DNA of 64,000 nt from Cololabis saira (Eukaryota > Chordata > Actinopteri > Beloniformes > Belonidae). Shown here piece after piece: positions 13,671 to 25,639 of this stretch. The position numbers and the translations under genes are program-made. Below the pieces are notes generated by a model, which was not told the DNA's origin, ran no database searches, and saw only the letters and a list, made by a program, of their open reading frames with translations. Position 1 is the first letter of the stretch. Each line of letters starts with the position of its first letter. The stretch is from contig NC_084592.1 of NCBI RefSeq assembly GCF_033807715.1, positions 28,218,419 to 28,282,418 of the forward strand, read 5' to 3'.

Positions 13671-14858
13671 TTCTAAGCCAAACTAAAATAACTAAGTCGT
13701 GGCTTGCTCATCCTGCCCAAAAGGGCTAAAAATGGGCATTTGGGGGGGGCCAGGTTTGGCCGACATGCCGTCAATCAGAGCCCCGAGAATTTGGCTTCAT
13801 ACTGATTCTTCAGAAAATTGTGGATGATGTGCAGTTGTGTTTACATCTATATTTATATGATCTAACCCCAGGGAGATGGAACAGTTGTCTCCCATGCACA
13901 TGAAACTGTAACAAAACAAAATGTCAACACCTAAAGTTTCACACATGACGTTGAGCAGAACAAAGCTTTTGTAAACTATTAAGGGCAAACATTACAACTG
14001 AAAATACCATCAAAGTTAAAGATAAGTGCGCTAAAGCTCATGAGCAACTGGCGTTTCTGCTGTACTAGAAAGTAAAAGACACCATCATTGTCAGTCAAAG
14101 TTTAGGCTACTGATTAACTGATTAAAGAAGTAAATGATTCATTAAGCTGAGATTCTCACATTTCTTTTAAGAAATACGCCAAAAAGCCCAAACAGAAGAC
14201 TTCTACAAGCACAAAGACAAGAAGAACATGTTGAGTGCAATAGATGTCTGATTTTGTGAGAGAAGGGTCAACTGTCCACTTTTATTCCTTCAAGCATTAT
14301 AGCTCCCCTTCCCCTCTCACATCTTATTGGCTTCACAAGCTGCTAGTCGTGTCTACGGCTGACTGGTGAGACATTGTTCTGGTGCAGAACAGACCAACGT
14401 GTCACCTTTTCATTTACAGTTTGTCAAAAGATGCCAGATCTTGCAGCCTGTGTGAAAACACAGTACACAGACTGCAACCTTGAAGGTAAAGTACTCCTTA
14501 CATAAGAAATCCCTCTTTAACCGCTGGTCAGAACTCACCCCGTTAGGTTTTTGAGCCACGGCTCTTTTTGGAGAAGGCATAAACCACCTCAAGCAGGCAT
14601 AAGACCTGAGAAACTTTCTCTGAAGCCCAACTTCAAAGAGCATATCAAAGAATGTTGATAGAAACCTGACTAGTAAAAGTTCTGTGTTCATTAGATAGTA
14701 AAGCTATATTACCTTTGAAAGACCTTAAGAGAGTTCTGACTGCTGTGGCTACAGTGAACTGACCTGTAAGCTTGTGTTTTAAACTTCTTTGAGTACTCTT
14801 TAATCCATGTATATTACCCAAGAATGTTAACGTTTGTGTGGTATTTTATCAGAAAAAT

Positions 14859-14878
14859 ACACACACACACACACACAC
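14859..14878. repeat. (AC)n microsatellite
   Basis: Ten uninterrupted AC units. Confidence 0.95.
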
Positions 14879-15079
14879 CTCAAATGATCCCAGCAATTTC
14901 AATTTTAATGGTCTCCAATGTCATTGCCAAAGAGGGGTGAATTTTTTGAATTATCAGAGCTGCACAAAGTCACGTTTTCAGCTTAGCTTTGGGTAAGCGT
15001 CTCTCGTAAGGTTTCTGTTATGCTTACTGATGCTTCTCGTCTTGAAGTTGAACATCCCTCGCACACTAAAGTCTCATTT

Positions 15080-15081
<2 letters not shown>

Positions 15082-15119
<38 letters not shown>
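15082..15119. repeat. (GT)n microsatellite
   Basis: About 19 uninterrupted TG/GT units. Confidence 0.95.
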
Positions 15120-15120
<1 letters not shown>

Positions 15121-16411
15121 TAATGGGAATGTACAGCCAACCAATAAATACTGTAAAAAAAAATATTTAAAAAGAGATGTAAGAAGCCATTTGCAAGTGA
15201 GTAATTGTAGCTTCAGGCAACTCAGGGCCAGAGGGCAGAAACAAGTAGATCAAATCTCCCCTACATATTCCAGTATTAGCCTCATTATTGTGATCTTTGG
15301 CAGGACAGAAAAGAGAACATGCTGCAGCTTATGAGTCTTGGTACATTCAAAAGAAGAATAACTATTTGTTTTTCAAACTCATAAACTGAAATCCCATCTC
15401 CTGTCTTCTAATCTCATCTTTTGTCAGTTTGTATTTTTGAAAATGTTAGACAAGCAGATTTAGGTGTGTTTTTCCTCTGCTTTCCCATTAACTGCTCTAA
15501 ACAAATAGACGTATTCCCTGATCACACTTTCAGCTTATTTTTGGAAAGAATACTCTTAAATGGCATTTTTAATCTACACAAATGAACCCTTGTCATTCCA
15601 TCTCTCACTGAAATAATCACTCAAATGTAAGCCATTATCGTGCAGATTTAGTTTGGAACATTCGTGCATTTAATTTTATGCAACCATCTTGAAAGACATT
15701 GCCAATTTGAGCTCCTGCTATTAGAGGACGGTAGGTCGGAGGATTCTCTCTGCGCAACATAAAAACCATTCCCCGCCAGTCAGCACGATTACCCTGGGAA
15801 TAAAAGCCTCCGTAATCAAATAAGTTGAAGTGGACCAGAGATCATGTCAGTCATTCATTATGCTTAGAGCAGAGCTGAAGTCTTCCATCTATGCTGTAAT
15901 GTTGAGTGAAAAGAACAAGAAAAATAAAAAAATGTATTCCCTCTTTGACTTTATCAGTGTCTAACATCATTAAGGGGAATTATAACCGATTCTACTTGTC
16001 GAACATTGCTTCAGTTTATAATTTTAGGTGTTTAGAGTTTGTGCATTTTGGGATAAACTCTGACAAAGTCGTTCCAAACCCTTTGCTTCTTCTGTTTTTC
16101 TGTCATCTTGATGTAGATTTTGTAGTGTGACCCATTTTTGAGCCAGCTTTCACGATCGGACCGATAGCCCCACGTTTGCCTCCAGAATACCGTGGTCCAC
16201 CGAGGAGTTCATGGTCCACTCAGTAAGTGTAAGGTGCTCAGGTCCTGTGGCTGTAGAGCAGCCTCCACCACCAGTGGCGGCTGGTGATAAAAGATTTTGG
16301 GGGGGCGCACTGGCGAGTGGAGATTACAACACAACTATAAACTCTTACTTGAACATACATTTTTTTGTTATTTTCACCACATATACTACATATACATGTA
16401 GCAATTTTACA

Positions 16412-16565
16412 TAAACATATTTAAAAATTTTCAAGTAACAAAATAACATATTTGAACCATTTTTCAGATTTTTTCAGTTATTATATAGAGATATTGACAG
16501 ATATTGTCTGAAAAATTGTTAAAATATGTTATTTTGTTATTTAAAACATTTTAAATTTGTTTTGT
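16412..16565. repeat. Foldback (imperfect inverted repeat) inside the hAT-type element
   Basis: The left arm, around AGTAACAAAATAACATATTT, pairs with the right arm, around AAATATGTTATTTTGTTATT. About 32 of 36 core bases are complementary, with weaker pairing extending outward. Confidence 0.75.
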
Positions 16566-16775
16566 TGATGAGAAAATATGTTTCTCTATTTTTCTTATTT
16601 TTGTGAGGGGGGGATATATATTGTTTTTCGCACTACCTTGTTCTCTATAGCTGATATACATGAATTACTCCTATGTGGGATCAATAAAGTTCTTATTTTT
16701 GCCATCTCAGAAAATTAAATACATTATATTTGGTGCCTAACTGTTTCCCAAGTATATTAGTACATGTGCTGCTGA

Positions 16776-17140
16776 CGCCCCCCCCCCCCCCCACCTCTGG
16801 TCATCCCGCTGCTGCTTCCACCTGCCTGCTGTGTGCTGTTGACGTCCCTGACTCCCCCAGTCTGGCCTTCGGCAGGAGGGTCCCCCCTTATTAGCCTGGT
16901 CCTGCTCAAGGTTTCTTCCCTCCTAAAGGGGAGTTTTTCCTTGCCACTGTTTGGCTTAAGGCTTTTCTCCCACTATGGGAGGTTTTACCTGCCATTGTTT
17001 ATATAATAATTGCTCGGGGGTTTATGTTTATGTTTATGTTTATGTTTATGTTCATTTTCTGGATCTCTGGAAAGCGTCTAGAGACAACATCTGTTGTATT
17101 AGACGCTATATAAATAAAATTGAATTGAATTGAATTGAAT
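16776..17140 (+). repeat. L2-type LINE 3'-end fragment (second copy)
   Basis: It starts near a poly-C run (16777-16792), includes CTCAAGGTTTCTTCCCTCC and GAGTTTTTCCTTGCCACTG, a (TTTATG)n stretch at about 17020-17052, then AGACGCTATATAAATAAAAT and a (TGAAT)n tail at 17120-17140. This is the homolog of 2530-2835 in opposite orientation and with a better-preserved tail. Confidence 0.8.
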
Positions 17141-18471
17141 GTGTAAATGAATAAATGAGACGTAAAACGTACATTTCTTTGTAGAAGGGCGCTTAATGAA
17201 AATAAGTCCATTTACTTGTATTAGTTTACAGTGCAGTCTTGCCACATCCAATATGGCGGCGTCGTTGACGTATCGCAGTAGCTCCATGGGGCGGATATGG
17301 ATAGATGTCTATGGCTGTGACTCCGTTTGTAGCGGTGACAGATGCAGTCGTGTGTCTACACTGTCAGGGGTGTTACTTTGATTGACAGCTCATGAATGAA
17401 TCAGATTGGATGAAGAATGACAGAAAACACGCTGATTGGCCACAGGCGCAGAGAGCTGCGCCCGGTGGAGAGTCTTTGAGTAACCAATTAGAGACCAGCA
17501 TGAAGTCACATGGAAGAAAAGTTTAAGAACATGCAATACACACTCATTTGGCTGGTGCCCCTCACCATTGAAACCTATGTATTTCGGTGTGTACAAAAAA
17601 CAACTTTGAATAAACCCAGTATGGGATGGGAAGGCTTGAAAAATTAAGTCAGACACATTTTATGACTGCACAGATGTGATAATTACTTTTTATCACGTAA
17701 TTTATGTGTACTGTGTCTATATATATATATATATTTTTATTTTTTTTTCCCTGTAATTTTAATGTGGGCGGCGCCCTAGCGCCCCCTGTTGACAAGACGC
17801 CACTGTCCACCACCTTGCCTGACCCAGGGTGAGTGGTGTTTCTGCTGACATACTTTTTTTCTAGCCAAACATGGCACTCGTAATAGAGACCAAATGACTC
17901 CAGGGCTACGTTCACACTGCAGTCCTTAATGCTCAATTCCGATTTTTTCCCATATCCGATTTTTTTGTGTGGCTGTTCACATTATCTTTTAAAATGTGTC
18001 CTATATCCGACTCGAGTGTGAACGCATCGCGGCCCTGAACTGACCCGCATGCGCAGAGGCGTGTGATGATGACAATGATGGATTTGCATCTAACAGGTGC
18101 CTATGAACTGCCAATTATCCATCAAGCTCCACAATTATCATGTTAACATTAAATCAGATAGATTTGTCAAGGACGTTTCTCTTGCATCTCTATCATTATG
18201 CGGGCATGAATTCTCAGAGTTTTGCGGGAGCGGATGAAAACACTGCGGGCGCGGGCGGGAGTGGAACACACACACGTTGCGGGTGCGGGTAATGGTCAGA
18301 AATGCAGCGGGAGCGGGATGAAGAAAACAGTCCCGCTATAGCAGGGCTCTAGCTCCGCTCCCCGGAGTGTCAGCTCTGCTCTCCGGCGTTCAGCTGGGTT
18401 TATCACCTAACACACGGTCCAGCTCGTTGTAAAACGGGCAGGTTATGCGACCACGACCGCTTCACTGATTT

Positions 18472-18490
18472 GAATCCTTAGCTTCTTTAT

Positions 18491-18521
<31 letters not shown>

Positions 18522-18539
18522 TCGTCTGATCTGAGGTCG
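18472..18539 (-). pseudogene. 28S rRNA 5'-end fragment (captured)
   Basis: Read on the minus strand, this begins CGACCTCAGATCAGACGAGA and continues through ACCCGCTGAATTTAAGCATA to TTACTAA. That is the well-known start of eukaryotic 28S (large subunit) rRNA. After about 50 matching bases it degrades (AATAAAGAAGCTAAGGATTC against the rRNA's GGAGGAAAAGAAACTAAC...GGATTC), consistent with small deletions. The match rests on memory of the conserved 28S start, not on alignment. It lies inside the inverted-repeat element, far too short to function as rRNA. Confidence 0.85.
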
Positions 18540-18650
18540 TATAAAGAGGTGAGCGGTGGGGAGGGGAGGAGGAGAGGCGGGGGCGGTCGGAGGGACCCCC
18601 GCCGTCTCCCGTGTCTCCCCCGCCGTCTCCCGTGTCTCTCCCATGGATGT
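18540..18650 (-). other. ITS2-like GC-rich segment next to the 28S fragment
   Basis: Directly 5' of the 28S start on the minus strand is a G/C-rich stretch with two tandem CCGCCGTCTCCCGTGTCTC-type units. Its position and composition match the end of ITS2. ITS2 varies between species, so this is inference from position. Confidence 0.5.
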
Positions 18651-18927
18651 ATTATAAAACGGTCTCTCCCCGCGGCTCGGGGCTCTGCGTGTGACGTCAA
18701 AGTCGCATTAATTCCGACCTGGCTGTTCACACTGAGGTCGCATTGCAAAACATCAGACCTGTATCCGATTTAGAACCACATATGGAAGCGACCTGAATCT
18801 GATTTGAAAAGATCAGATTCCATGTGACTTGTGCTGTTCACACTGTCATAAACAAATCGGATCTGAGTCACATATGAGCAAAAAATCGGATTTGGGTCAC
18901 TTGGGAACTGCAGTGTGAACGTAGCCC

Positions 18928-21900
18928 AGTTCGGTCTCAGCAGTCCAAGGGACATGCTTCCACAAGTCTTGGGGTTAGTTCAGATACAGTTTTGTTAACT
19001 TCAGTCAAGCTTCCACGTTCTTTTTACACAAGAGGATTTCACCAAAACAAACCGCACTTCAGTTTTTGCTGTGAGTTTGCTGGGACGCCCTCTCCTGGCA
19101 GATGAGCCACTGTCTTGAAGGCTTTCTACTTGACAATGATCTTTCCCACTGTAACACATGAAATGTACACGGTTTGGAAATGGTTCTCTAACCCTTTTTT
19201 AGATTTTTGAGTAACAATAGCTGCTTTTCTAAGACCATGCTCACATGTTTCTCTCTCAATCTGCATTGACACACACTTTAATGCTACAAACCAGTAAAAA
19301 ATCAAAACACCTGCTTATATCAAGGCCAGATCAGTTCTCAAGTCTTAAATCATATGAAAGCAGTAAGGGATACTTGGTATTGCCTACTTTTGAAATTATT
19401 TTTTTCAAATAACAATAGCAAAGTGTGAAAGAATTAAACGTTATGGTTCATTTAGGTAGTAGTCCTTAATACAAAGAACAACCACAATCAGATGATTTCA
19501 ATGTTTTGTGTTGGAACTTAAAATGTGATTGCAGTCCTTAATACTGAGAGCAGCTACGATCAGATGATGTTAATATGTTCTTTCTCAAAAAAACATGGGA
19601 TCTGAGGGGATTTTAACCTTTGCACATGACTGTAAATCACTTATTTTAACCTTAAGGATAATTTCATTATTTTATTCCTTTTTGCAATGACATTAAATCC
19701 ATTTTACAGTACATAGGCCTTACATTAAAAATATGAGCAGAGACATTTTCCCCACTCCGAGGACTATATCAGTGTAAGAATCTCACAGAAACTATCACAG
19801 AATTTATAATCCCTTTCATGCAAACCAGAATGGATCATAAGCTTTCCCTGAATATGGTACATTTCTGCACAGCCCAGGAACCAGTTCTCCTCTTTATCAT
19901 GACACACTGGCTGCCATATCTGCTGAATGAGGTGCTTTGGCGAGCAATGCACCTTTGCTAAAAGCAGGCAAGTTGCATTCAGTAGTGGTGGATTAGAGCA
20001 GAGGATTAGAGAGGCTCACTGTCATTTTGCTTCAGGTTCTGCTATTGATCTCAGGAGGTATAGCTTTAAGGCTTTGCAGCACCGTGTGGCAACATGCCAC
20101 TTTGTTCTGTAATTAAAACTGTGAATGCAGCCTTCAAGACTTATTGTTTAACTGTTCTCCAGTGGAGTGTGCTGACAAAATTGCTTGGAGACAGAAAAAA
20201 ACATAGGTAATCTAATATTTAGGAAATGTGGAACCCACATTTTTAGGAGCTAGTGAATAAAAGTGTTACTGTACTGACTGAACTATTCACACAAAAGGGC
20301 CAACTAGGTCCAAAAATATGCCCATGCAACACATTGTTGCTCAAAGCTCATTTTTTAAATTACGTGGTCTTATTAAGCATATTCACGTATAAACGTATGC
20401 ATATTTATGTTTTGAGACTATTCAGGGAGCGAACAGAAACGTGGCTTAACCATATGAGTGTTTCCATTAGCGGGTCCAGAGTACAACCAAGGTCACTGGA
20501 ATTGTAACAGGGCTAAATTCCTCTTCGTTCTCTTCAGCTGCTGGGTTTCTGTTAAAGTAGTGGAGCTGGTAGGATCCAGTGAGTAAACAAAGTACCGCTC
20601 CACATGGTGGCGTGTTTAAGGCCCATATAAGTTCCTAACAATTCTCGTTGTTGGGCCACTACTGACAATGGAGACAAAAGGCCTGTTCGGGGCCCTATAA
20701 AACTATCCCAGCCTCCACTTTGGGAACCTTCCCTAAAATAATCGCCTACTGGAACTCAATAATCATTCTGCACAAATTGCTTAGAAATATTTTTGTTTGT
20801 GTAAGGAGGCATTTGTTTACCTGAAAAGTTCCCAATTCATTTCTTTTTTAAATTTTCCCTTATTTGGAGCTGTGTGGAGTAATAATGGATGTCTTATGCC
20901 CCATTAAGTCAAGACTAGTATTGCATTGGAACGAGCTATAATGTGCAACAATTACAGAGAAATTCTGTGATATTAATCCACTGCAAATGTGTCATGTCTA
21001 CATTTGTTAGAGTTACATTTCCAAACAACCTACCATATTTCAGTAAACACAAAAATCATGGCATCATTTGAATCCTATGAAAAATGCACATTACAATAAT
21101 TTATTGATTCTGTCGCTGCAAGCCCTTTTTTTCTCAGTAAATGGCAGCCACCTTTTTTGTTTTGTTCCCATTAAAATGATGGCAGCTGCAGTGAACTTAT
21201 TGATTAATCATTTCCCTACAGTGAAAACTCCACAATTACTGCTCCATTTGCTGTCACCAACAGCAGCTTCAACACACGTCCCATTCACGTTCAAACCCAG
21301 ACTGTATCAGACACCTTTAAGTTAATATTTCTGCAAAACTGTGCACAAAGAAGCCACAGATCCACATAATGATTCAAATTTTATGCTAAAAGCACGACTC
21401 ATGCTATTGTCACACTAAAGACGACTGCAAGGTTTTATGACATATCCAGGCATTAATGTCAGTGAATTTAACTAAAAAAAAAAAAAAACTTTTATCTAAT
21501 CAAAAGGCTGTGAGACAAAACATAGACATCAGGGTGTTAATTTTAAATTACTGCAAGCCCTCAACTAATACTAGTGTCGCATGAATAGGACATTACATAC
21601 AGTAGACAGGGGTCACAGCACTCATTTAGCCCTTAAAATCGATGATGGAACCTGCTAATATAGCATGAAGGTCATCTATCTGAATGCGACCAAAATGTTA
21701 AAGCCGGCTCAGCTCATTGATGAGTGGCGATTATTAAAAGCATGGTGAGTCTGGAACAAAGCTGAGTATTTAGCGTGTTGTGATCCTATGGTGCAGTAAA
21801 GTCAATGGTGACAACGTTGCTGTCCAACATGGCATAAGAGTGCCAAAATCCATCCGAGCATTCATTCTGAAACGTGGCATCTTTGGGGAAATCTGTGATC

Positions 21901-23906
21901 ATCATCACTAAAGAGGCAGTACGCATGAAAGTTGGCCATGTTAGCGGGCAGCGTTTCTTATAGGGCATAAAGGGCAAGTCACACTTGGCTTGTTAGCAAT
22001 TTGGATATTTAATCTGAAACACAAAAGACAGCTGCCACAGATGGAAGAAAAAGACTAAAGATTCTGAAGAATTCTGTTCAGTGCAAATGAGCATGAATGG
22101 CGGCAAGGGTGAATGTTTTTTTTCAAAGTTTGGAACGGTCACATTTTCTATCTCCAAATGCTTTGCAATTTTGAAAATTAACAGGCTTTTTGCCTGGAAG
22201 AAGATCTAGTTTAAAGAATCAGTAAGGAATTCTTATGGGGTACTCTGATTAGCTGTTAGATTTGTGCTCCAATGCTAGGCTAACAGTTAGTCTACTTAGT
22301 CTCAGAAGGAGAGACCTCTGACATGTATTTATTTTTTCACTTTTGGTCACATTCTCTGAAATTAAGCGTCTATGTTGCTGCACATCAATGCGTTCACTGA
22401 GACCGGGGTAACCTTGTAACATGCTCTTGATATTTGATGGCTCCAATCTGGTTTAAATCAAAGTTAATATACAGCTCTAATTGCATGAATTCAGGAATAT
22501 GTGGTCTCAGTCTTTTAGCTTCTTGAGTGTTACATTTTTCAGCCTCCAAAGTATGGCTGCATACTTTGTATTTCATAGAGGGTCTATGGAAACATTATCA
22601 CAGTTGTGTTATTTTCTGTACAGCATAGAAAAGATGCAGGGCAGGATTAAACACCCAGACTAATCTTGCCCATTTTACCACTTTACCATGGAATAGTTCT
22701 TGTGTCACAGAAAATCACGATGAAGGGCATCATATTTTGCTGCCTTATGACAGCCTGTGAGCTACAAGGCTGCTGTTCAGTCTCTCTGCATCTACTTTAT
22801 GTTATCTGTTGTTCCTTCTCTAGGACATGGCACTCTCAGTATTCAGGAGGATCTCAACTGTAATGTATCAAATGTGTACCTGCTTGGTTTCTTTTCACTT
22901 ACAGGTTTGCAATTTGAGCCAAGTAGTTACTCTGAAGTTGATTCATATTCATATATGGTGAACTTACATGCACTATTTATTGGTTAAAGCATTTACATGA
23001 TGCATTCAGCTATCGCAGCTTGTTGCTCATGTGATGAAGCCAGGCCCAGCTGAGAAATAAACATACTGAATCCGTGCTCAGATGCATTATTTAGAAATGT
23101 GGTTGCAGATTCATTATCTGGCTCAACGCACCCACAAGGTGTGGACGAAGAGAAAATTAAACCGCAGGAGTAGGATGACTTAAATTTATGTAATGGAACA
23201 TTACAAGTCCCACTTCGGCACCTATCAGCTGAACAGTTTTCTATGCTCTTTAAAATTGTACAGTTTGAAATTAGGAAACACGAAACAACTCACGGTTTTA
23301 AAATGGCCTAAGAGCTTGTTTTTTCTCAATAAATTGAATGGGTTCTATAATTACACTTTTCTTATTCTGCCCACCAACCTGTTGCTGCTGTTCCCTCAAA
23401 CCTTTATGGAGAGCCATCCATTTCAAAATCCTACCCAAAAAGTACACCAGCTGTTCAGCGACCTTTCACTTTTTTTAAATCAAACTGTCCAGGTGATGTT
23501 CCATCTAGGTAATGGTGCGTGTGTTGCCCATTTGGTAACCTGCATTTTCCAGGTGAATGTTGTGCACTAATGAGGGACGGACAGTTTATCTTTTAGTAAA
23601 AATATCCTCTCAGGCATCTCAGCCCAGGTGCTAAGGGACTGTGTGGAGCAGCTGGTGGGTCTTAATGACAGAATTCACGCAGTTCCTGTCCGAGTCCGTC
23701 ACCCCACCCTACCTTAACTCCAACATCACTCATGTGCAAAACATGGTCCATCTCAGTTGGCACCTGTTGAAATAAAAATGACAACAGTAACAAGTATAAA
23801 GACAGTTTTTTGACAAAGATGAGTCAAGTTACTGAACAAAGCGTACTTGCTTTGACAGGTCAGTAATTCAGCGGTTTTCACAGAAGTGACACAGAGCGAA
23901 TTCCTA
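18928..23906. other. Long single-copy tract, no gene recognised
   Basis: About 5 kb, AT-rich, with no ORF above chance and no clear repeat end. A stretch at about 20490-20740 (GGGCCACTACTGACAATGG, GGGGCCCTATAAAAC) may be old transposon DNA, but I could not find its partner end. The part at about 22880-23150 reads like candidate conserved non-coding sequence. Confidence 0.45.
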
Positions 23907-24073
<167 letters not shown>

Positions 24074-24126
24074 TGGGTAGTTGGGTAAAAGCTGGCCCTG
24101 AATCTGCCTGTTTTGCACCTCAGGCT

Positions 24127-24470
24127 TCAGTTCTGTCACTCTGAAGGCAGGAGAGACAACAGATTGTTAAAGGGTAGTGAGATGTCTTGTATGATCCTGT
24201 TTGCCCTGAATAGGCGGCGATATTCTGCCAGGTCACTGATGGGTGGTAGAGTGACACCACTTATTTTCTCTGCAGTCCTCACTACCTTCCTTAATGCCTT
24301 CCTGTCCGAGACGCTGCTGCTTTCATGATGCCTCTGGTTAGTACATTCTCTATTGTTCCTCTGCAGAAGCTGGTGAGGACAGCTATTCTCAGGTGGGCCC
24401 TCTTTAACCTGCGGAGGAAGTGCAGGCACTGGTTGGGCTTTTTTCACCAGAGGGGATGTTCACTGCCAGA
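24127..24470 (-). pseudogene. LINE reverse transcriptase C-terminal fragment
   Basis: Minus-strand frames read RLKRAHLRIAVLTSF near the upstream end. After a frameshift they read SVSDRKALRKVV, RTAEKISGVTLPPISD and [17 protein letters not shown]. This is the post-catalytic region of a fish non-LTR reverse transcriptase, where 'DRKAL...V.TAEKI.G..LP.I.D' is a recognisable signature. No catalytic region is present and the frame is broken at least once. It is a dead fragment abutting the GATA array. Confidence 0.75.
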
Positions 24471-24584
24471 ATGTTTGTTAAGCCAAGTATTGCTGGGTTA
24501 AAGACAGCAAACATTTTTCAGTCATGCATACCGACTACAGCACAGATTATTATTATAGTATTATTATTATTACTATTATAGAAA

Positions 24585-25120
24585 ATGGATGGATGGATGG
24601 ATGGATGGATGAATGGGATGCCTGGGTCTGGGGCCCTCCGTTGTCGGGCCCGCGTGGGTGTCGCCTTGTCGGGGGGTTCCCTCTCTCCGGGCCCGTCTCC
24701 GGTCCCCCCCGCTGCCCTGCAGTGGGGCGCTCCTTTTGTTCTGGAGGGCCGCTTTAGTAGGGGCGAGTGCCGGCCCGCCGGCGTTGACGGTCGGGATGGC
24801 CCCGTCTCTCCGGGCAGGCTGGCCTCTCTCGGGGGTCGTTGGCCTGGAGGGTGTGGACCTCCTGGCCGTATGATCGGCCCATGCCGGGTGGTGCTCGGCT
24901 GGGTCCCGGTCCATCATCGTGGGTTCCCTTGCTGCCTCTTCCTGTGGTCGTGGGGGCCCCGCCCGCGAGTTCCCTCGGTCGCCGCTGGGAGGGGGCAGGC
25001 CTTGCTAGCGGGGGGTTCTGGTCTCTCGGGTGGCGGGGTTGCGCCCTCCCTCCTCCACTATAGTTACAGTTCAGGTAGAGCATCATTTTGACTCTTACAC
25101 ACACACAGTTACACAGACAT
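24585..25120 (+). repeat. GC-rich dispersed repeat, copy 1
   Basis: It begins with (ATGG)n and GGGATGCCTGGGTCTGGGGC, runs through about 450 bp of very GC- and CpG-rich DNA (CTCTCCGGGCCCGTCTCCGG), and ends near CTCCACTATAGTTACAGTTC and a CA run. The same order of blocks occurs inverted at 54418-54965. Frames of 168 codons exist because stop codons are rare in such DNA. The two copies do not preserve one frame throughout, so I treat it as non-coding. I do not recognise the family. Confidence 0.85.
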
Positions 25121-25639
25121 ATACATCTGCTCACTTGCCTACATACTCACTCCACAGTTTTGGAGGACAGATAATCGCAGTAGCCTAGCTTTGATTCAGT
25201 CCCAGGGACCCGAAATGGTTGCTGTTTATGTCCTTGCCTGTTCTTGTGTCTGTTTGTTTTTTCTCTTACAGATCTCCAAGGCTCGCGTGCTCGTTGTGCG
25301 TTCACTATCATACAGGATAAAACTGTCGCCCACCAAAGAAACACGCCATCTGCAGCATGGAAGACGACCCTCTTGTGGCACTCACTCCTGTCATCTGAAG
25401 TGCTATAGAAAACGGGTCTGGACCAAGGAGCAATATCTGGGGTGGGTTAGTCCACAGCTGCCAGTAGAGTGCACAGAAAATACCCTTGTCCCTAAACATG
25501 ACCATGGGTAAGAAGCTGATGGCAGAGTTGAGGGGGAAAAAGACAGGCTTTGAACCCCTGTACATGGGCAAGAACTGTATGAAGAAGTTCCTGTTTTTTG
25601 AGCATCTTCATAAAATACAACACTGATGTGGAGCAACAA

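Larger units (their letters stand above)
13679..16263. other. Single-copy tract with two CA/GT microsatellites
   Basis: About 2.6 kb without a recognised gene. It includes (AC)n at 14859-14878 and (GT)n at 15082-15119. The part at about 15640-15900 is balanced in composition and motif-rich, a candidate conserved non-coding element. Confidence 0.45.
16272..17805. mobile_element. hAT-type DNA transposon, non-autonomous, with nested insertions
   Basis: Ends read inward are CAGTGGCGGCTGGTGA (left) and CAGTGGCGTCTTGTCA (right), 13 of 16 identical. They are flanked by the exact 8-bp direct repeat TCCACCAC at 16264-16271 and 17806-17813. That combination is typical of hAT elements. No transposase frame survives. 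The interior holds a foldback of about 150 bp (16412-16565), a segment ending in GGATCAATAAAGTT that looks like a retroposon tail (about 16600-16700), and an L2-like tail (16776-17140). It is therefore a composite of at least two insertion rounds, or a MITE that captured other repeats. Confidence 0.88.
17903..18927. mobile_element. Terminal-inverted-repeat element carrying rDNA
   Basis: The ends are perfect inverted repeats of at least 20 bp, GGGCTACGTTCACACTGCAG, at 17903-17922 and 18908-18927. Subterminal ATCCGATTT and GTTCACACTG motifs are repeated inward from both ends. No transposase is encoded in the 1,025 bp. I could not find a convincing target duplication, so the superfamily (hAT or PIF/Harbinger) is open. 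The interior has a GC-rich block at about 18190-18450 and an rRNA-derived segment at 18472-18650. Confidence 0.85.

Noticed and set aside
18472..18539. Functional rRNA gene
   Set aside because: Only about 70 bases of the 28S start are present, degraded at the inner end and enclosed in a mobile element.
20490..20740. Possible DNA transposon with GGGGCCCTATAAAAC
   Set aside because: No matching inverted end or target duplication could be found, so it was left as unassigned single-copy DNA.
24585..25134. ORFs up to 168 codons in GC-rich DNA, and a matching 207-codon ORF at 54328-54951
   Set aside because: Several frames on both strands are open at once, and the two copies share protein-level similarity only in pieces that change frame. 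This fits low stop-codon frequency, not selection on a protein.
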